Source: Clostridia bacterium (lineage in GTDB: Bacteria > Bacillota > Clostridia > Oscillospirales > Acutalibacteraceae). From it: a stretch of DNA of 16,148 bases. The stretch spans positions 1 to 16,148 of the forward strand of contig JAILDS010000197.1 in assembly GCA_024689165.1 (NCBI GenBank), in the 5' to 3' direction. Below are positions 13,366 through 16,148 of the stretch, piece by piece; position 1 is the stretch's first letter; each line of letters opens with the position of its first letter. Below the pieces are notes generated by a model. The model made no database searches, was not told where the DNA came from, and saw only the letters and a program-made list of their open reading frames with translations. Both the position numbers and the translations under genes were made by a program.

Positions 13366-13566
13366 ATTATTTACCGCAGCCGTCATAGGCATACGAGAGT
13401 CGAACCCAAATCGGTTTTTGCGGCTGATTATTCGCCCATGTTTTGTCAAATCGCTTGTTAATTGTCGGCAAGCAAGGAAGAATCGGCGAGAATCACAAAA
13501 AAAAGACCTCTGTAAAGCGTTTCAGTTCGATTCTCGTATGTCTAAGCGTCGGCTGTTGCAGATAAT
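13366..13566. repeat. About 200-base element bounded by imperfect inverted repeats
   Basis: The left arm 13366-13410 and the reverse complement of the right arm 13520-13566 align at about 34 of 42 positions with a 2-3 base gap. Shared blocks are ATTAT, CAGCCG, CATACGAGA and TCGAAC. The trinucleotide CAT flanks both outer ends (13363-13365 and 13567-13569). A central GCTTG/CAAGC pair (13453-13457, 13469-13473) lies near the axis of symmetry. Weaker similarity seems to continue inward (TTTTTG then a TCGCC block in both arms). No ORF in it is convincing. It could be a MITE-like element or a duplicated regulatory site for the two divergent promoters just outside it. Confidence 0.7.
13487..13536. 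repeat. Nested inverted repeat inside the right half of the element
   Basis: CGAGAATC (13487-13494) is exactly complementary to GATTCTCG (13529-13536), with 34 bases between them including a run of A. The right copy overlaps the right arm of the larger inverted repeat; the left arm of that repeat has the related GACTCTCG. Confidence 0.5.
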
Positions 13567-13568
13567 CA

Positions 13569-13597
13569 TTGATTTTTTCGACTCGAGGCAGTATAGT
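13569..13597 (+). promoter_or_regulatory. Promoter for the GPH symporter gene
   Basis: TTGATT (13569-13574) and TATAGT (13592-13597) are 17 bases apart. The -35 begins right at the outer end of the inverted-repeat element, so the element forms the upstream region of this promoter. Confidence 0.75.
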
Positions 13598-13617
13598 AGT
13601 CTAAATAAAACAAATGA

Positions 13618-13623
13618 GCGAGG
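13618..13623 (+). promoter_or_regulatory. Ribosome binding site favouring the start at 13629
   Basis: GCGAGG lies 5 bases before the ATG at 13629. The earlier in-frame ATG at 13614 has only A-rich sequence upstream and would lie about 10 bases after the transcription start. Confidence 0.65.
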
Positions 13624-13628
13624 TTAAA

Positions 13629-15143
13629 ATGGAAAAACAAAGCACCGACGCTTCGGTTTCCGTCAAGCCGGAAAACGCTCTGTCCGGAGACCGCGGAAAG
13701 AACGTAACCAAATTCGAGTACGTCTGCCTTATTCTCGCCCGCGTCGGCGGGATGTTCGGCACGACCCTGACCGGAACGCTTGCGGCAGCCTTCCTGCATG
13801 AGCTGTATTTCGGTCCCGTCGGTGTCGAATCGGACGAGATCACAAAAATACTCGCCGTACAGACCACCATCACCACCGTCGCCGGCATCATCATCGGTCT
13901 CGTCGCCGGCGTCATAGTTCAGAAATGGAAAAGCCGCTGGGGCCGTTACCGTCAATGGTACGTGATCTGCCTCGTGCCGATCTTCATCCTCACCGTTCTG
14001 TTTTACTACGTGCCCGAGGGCTGGACTGTAAAGCAGATGATCATGTGGCGTTACGGAATCGCCTTGTGTCAGACCATATTCAACGCCTTCAATAACCTCG
14101 GTCAGAACGTGGCGCAGGTCATCTCCCCCAACCCGAAGGAGAAAAAGACCGTCGCCACCATATGGCAGCTTTCCTACTATATCGGCTACGGTGCGGCGTA
14201 TCTCGGGACCTTCGTTTACGGTCTTTTCAGCGACGACAAGAACAAAATGTACATGACCCTCGCCATCGTCGCCGCCTCCGTCACTGCTTTCGGCAACCTT
14301 ATGTGCGGTCTTTTCTGCAAGGAAAGGATCGAGCTTCCGAAAAAAGAGAAGGTCAAGATCTCCAAGGAGCTGTTCCTGCTCTTCAAGCACAAAAACTACC
14401 GCGCGTACCAATATATGGATTTTGCGACCACGCTTGAGGCACTCGGCAAGTTTTCAACGTACCTCGCCGCCATCACCGTCGGCTCATCCAAAAACCTTCT
14501 GCTGACCCTTCCGACCGCCGCCGGGACAGTCGTCGGCAACGTCATCACCGCAAAGCTCTCAACAAAGTATGAGCCGACTAAGCTGCTCAAGTTCTGCGGT
14601 CCGTTCTCAATGATCGCCGCAGGTATCCTTTTCCTCATCTGTTACATAGAATCCAAGATGGGGCTCATGTTCTTCTCAGGCTGGAACAGCATCTTCTTCT
14701 ACTTCTTCTACTTCATCTTCGGCGTCAGCATCGGTGTCAAGGAACTCTCTCTTTCGCACTTCAACGTCGAGTATTTCGACTATCTTGAGTGGCAGACCGG
14801 CGAAAGGATAGAAGCCATCCAGGGCATCATCCCCGGCTGGATCAAGACCGGGCTCAACTACCTCAAGGAGCTCGCTATCCCCTTCATCATCGCCTGGGCA
14901 GGGTACAAGTCCTCCAAGACCGGCAACCTTGTAGAGACCATGCAGGCCGAACCCACCTATATGAAGACCTGCCTCATCCTTCTCGCGTTCCTTCTGTTCG
15001 GCTACTCTCTGAGCGTGCTTATCCGCTCCATAGTCCTCAAATTCGTCTACGATATCGAGGGCGAAAAGAAAGAGCAGATGTACCGTGAGCTTGAGGAAAT
15101 GCGCGCTCAGCGCCACACCGAAAACCAGGCTATCGAAGGGTAA
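13629..15143 (+). CDS. GPH/MelB-like sugar:cation symporter (MFS_2)
   Basis: The product (504 residues from ATG 13629) is a 12-helix major-facilitator protein of the glycoside-pentoside-hexuronide:cation symporter group, which imports sugars or glycosides with Na+ or H+. Seen: 'KSRWGRYRQW' (101-110), the loop between helices 2 and 3 that marks the group; a long central cytoplasmic loop (about 231-260, Lys-rich); and 'EYFDYLEWQTGERIEAIQG' (381-399), the counterpart of the D-Y-x-x-x-x-T-G-x-R motif late in the family. The N-terminal 25 residues and the charged C-terminal tail (477-504) are cytoplasmic. No glycosidase is adjacent downstream, so the substrate is open. It is transcribed alone from the 13569 promoter to the terminator at 15156. 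Confidence 0.9.
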   Translation: MEKQSTDASVSVKPENALSGDRGKNVTKFEYVCLILARVGGMFGTTLTGTLAAAFLHELYFGPVGVESDEITKILAVQTTITTVAGIIIGLVAGVIVQKWKSRWGRYRQWYVICLVPIFILTVLFYYVPEGWTVKQMIMWRYGIALCQTIFNAFNNLGQNVAQVISPNPKEKKTVATIWQLSYYIGYGAAYLGTFVYGLFSDDKNKMYMTLAIVAASVTAFGNLMCGLFCKERIELPKKEKVKISKELFLLFKHKNYRAYQYMDFATTLEALGKFSTYLAAITVGSSKNLLLTLPTAAGTVVGNVITAKLSTKYEPTKLLKFCGPFSMIAAGILFLICYIESKMGLMFFSGWNSIFFYFFYFIFGVSIGVKELSLSHFNVEYFDYLEWQTGERIEAIQGIIPGWIKTGLNYLKELAIPFIIAWAGYKSSKTGNLVETMQAEPTYMKTCLILLAFLLFGYSLSVLIRSIVLKFVYDIEGEKKEQMYRELEEMRAQRHTENQAIEG

Positions 15144-15155
15144 CCCCCTTTAAGC

Positions 15156-15187
15156 AAAAAAAAGACGGCCCGCGCCGTCTTTTTTTA
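15156..15187. terminator. Bidirectional terminator between the symporter and kinase genes
   Basis: An eight-A run, GACGGC (15164-15169), loop CCGC, GCCGTC (15174-15179) and an eight-T run. The symmetry gives a canonical terminator on both strands, serving the plus-strand symporter gene and the minus-strand kinase gene that ends at 15206. Confidence 0.93.
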
Positions 15188-15205
15188 TTCACTTCTTTTT
15201 GTTTT

Positions 15206-15703
15206 TCACTTCGCCAAAGCCGACGAAAGCCTGCGCGCGGTCTGCTCGAGGGTCAATCCTTTCTCATCAATGGTAACGTCGGCGTATTTTTCATAAAGGA
15301 CTGTCCGCTCGCCGTAAAGCTCAGCGAGGGTCTGGCCGTTTTTCAGGGCGACGCCGCGGGCTTTCATGTCCGACAGGCGTCTGCCGAGCTCGTCAAGGCT
15401 CACCTTCAGGTAAACGACCGTCCCGAGCCGCTTGAAACGGAGCATGGTCTCTTCTCTGTACACGACGCTGCCGCCGGTGGCGACCACAGTGTTTTCAGCC
15501 TCCATCGCAAGACAGACGTCACGTTCAAAGTCAAGAAAGCCGTCCACGCCTACCCGCTCGATGATTTTTTCCAACCGCTCGCCGGACCTGCTCTGGATCA
15601 GCAGGTCCGTGTCGACGAAGTCCATGCCGAGTATCTTCGCGAGCACGACTCCAACGGTGCTTTTGCCCGAGGCCGGCATCCCGATCAGGATTATATTGCT
15701 CAT
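15206..15703 (-). CDS. Shikimate-kinase-family P-loop kinase (AroK-like), substrate uncertain
   Basis: The 165-residue product has the fold marks of shikimate kinase: Walker A 'GMPASGKST' (8-16), 'DTD' (31-33), 'ATGGSVV' (75-81), a lid segment around R116, and 'ERTVLYEKYAD' (132-142), the usual C-terminal Arg region. Length is normal for AroK. Two expected substrate-site features differ: the F-R-x-x-E motif reads 'FLDFE' (56-60), so the shikimate-binding Arg is Leu, and the Gly-Gly-Gly loop is Gly-Gly-Ser. This looks like a subgroup usually labelled shikimate kinase whose substrate may differ. The start at 15703 overlaps the stop of the upstream LRR_5 gene by 4 bases (ATGA), implying translational coupling; the longer frame from 15757 lies inside that gene. 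No aromatic pathway gene is adjacent. Confidence 0.85.
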   Translation of the reverse strand: MSNIILIGMPASGKSTVGVVLAKILGMDFVDTDLLIQSRSGERLEKIIERVGVDGFLDFERDVCLAMEAENTVVATGGSVVYREETMLRFKRLGTVVYLKVSLDELGRRLSDMKARGVALKNGQTLAELYGERTVLYEKYADVTIDEKGLTLEQTARRLSSALAK

Positions 15704-16148
15704 CCGAACGTTATCACGCAGTCTTCCTTGATCTTGCCCTTTTCGGTGGGCTGCCACTTGTTGCCGAGGGTTATCTCGTCCTCGGGACGGAGGACCTTCA
15801 GCTCCGTTATGTTCTTGCAGTTGAAAAACGCGTACTCGCCTATCTCCTCGATACCCTCGGGTATGGTCAGCGAGGTCAGCCCCTCGTCGTAGGCAAAGGC
15901 GTCCTTGCCTATGGTCTTCAGCGACGCGGGCATATCGAAATCCGTAAGGGCCGAAGCCTTGTGGAAGGCCTTTTCCTGGATATCGGTTATCGTGTCCGGG
16001 AAATAGTCGACGTCAACGTAGTAACACTTGTAAAACGCCTTTGTGCGTATGACCTCGACCCCGTCGGGGATGGAGTAGGTCGTGGTGTTCAGGTTCTGCC
16101 CGAAGCGGTCGAACTCGACGTCCCTGCCGCAGGGATAGCAATAAAGCG
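15700..16148 (-). CDS. LRR_5 (BspA-like) leucine-rich repeat protein, 5' end outside the window
   Basis: The minus-strand frame is open to the right edge of the window, so only the C-terminal 149 or so residues are present. They contain repeats of the Treponema/BspA type: 'YSIPDGVEVIRTKAFYKC', 'FPDTITDIQEKAFHKASAL', 'MPASLKTIGKDAFAYDEGL' and 'IPEGIEEIGEYAFFNCKNI', each with the I-x-x-x-A-F-x-x-C/A core at about 23-residue spacing. The repeats end in a short non-repeat tail ('EITLGNKWQPTEKGKIKED' then 'CVITFG'). LRR_5 proteins are often secreted or surface-bound adhesion or interaction proteins, but no signal or anchor can be seen here. The stop overlaps the kinase start by 4 bases. An internal ATG at 15933 is not the real start. 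Confidence 0.88.
   Translation of the reverse strand, partial: LYCYPCGRDVEFDRFGQNLNTTTYSIPDGVEVIRTKAFYKCYYVDVDYFPDTITDIQEKAFHKASALTDFDMPASLKTIGKDAFAYDEGLTSLTIPEGIEEIGEYAFFNCKNITELKVLRPEDEITLGNKWQPTEKGKIKEDCVITFG

Noticed and set aside
12951..13388. Plus-strand open frame of 145 codons
   Set aside because: It is antisense to the sirtuin gene and has no domain of its own.
13366..13540. T-arm-like GTTCGAYTC sequences in both arms of the inverted repeat, suggesting tRNA genes or tRNA-derived attachment sites
   Set aside because: The bases on either side do not form a five-pair T stem, and no acceptor, D or anticodon arm can be found around either copy; no integrase is nearby.
13418..13627. Open frame of 69 codons on the plus strand in the divergent region
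   Set aside because: It crosses the inverted repeat and the symporter promoter, has no ribosome binding site, and its product looks like random basic sequence.

Overview
The window looks like a chromosomal segment of an uncultured, moderately GC-rich Clostridia-type Firmicute, possibly a gut lineage. This is inferred, not proven. The support is strong AGGAGG-type ribosome binding sites, sigma-A promoters with 16-17 base spacers, A-tract/hairpin/T-tract terminators, single-membrane-style secretion signals, and typical Clostridial families (small winged-helix protein, SfsA, LRR_5 surface protein, GPH symporter). I see no rRNA, tRNA, CRISPR array, transposase, phage gene or origin.

Layout. At 2-862 is the 3' part of an HD-superfamily protein. 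At 959-2770 a cation diffusion facilitator with an Asn-Asp-Asp-Asp site of the Mn(II)-exporter kind is followed after 6 bases by sfsA; a 60-residue winged-helix protein (2819-3001) and a 116-residue unknown protein (3091-3441) follow in the same direction. After an AT-rich, A-tract-rich gap with a long hairpin (3442-3816), a promoter at 3687-3715 drives a three-gene unit: a small exported protein, a 330-residue protein of unknown function and a multi-spanning DUF218/YdcF-family membrane protein, ending in a clear terminator (6800-6848). A small basic protein gene on the minus strand runs antisense through that terminator and into the DUF218 gene.

At 7064-10496 lie a GNAT acetyltransferase and a secreted GH51 alpha-L-arabinofuranosidase with an extra concanavalin-like module; the arabinofuranosidase has its own promoter overlapping the acetyltransferase stop codon. 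A PAP2 membrane phosphatase (minus) and a YjdF/DUF2238-like membrane protein (plus) are divergently transcribed from 11541/11708. A sirtuin (minus) and a GPH-type sugar:cation symporter (plus) form a second divergent pair, and the roughly 200 bases between their promoters are bounded by an imperfect 45-base inverted repeat, the most unusual non-coding structure here. The window closes with a minus-strand pair overlapping by 4 bases: the end of an LRR_5 (BspA-like) protein and a shikimate-kinase-family P-loop kinase that lacks expected substrate-site residues.

Functionally this is a mix of envelope/secretion functions (DUF218 unit, PAP2, LRR_5 protein), carbohydrate use (arabinofuranosidase, GPH symporter), metal efflux and housekeeping. 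No complete known defence or mobile system is visible. The best candidates for something undescribed are the 3817-6786 unit, the divergent inverted repeat, and the atypical kinase coupled to the LRR_5 gene.
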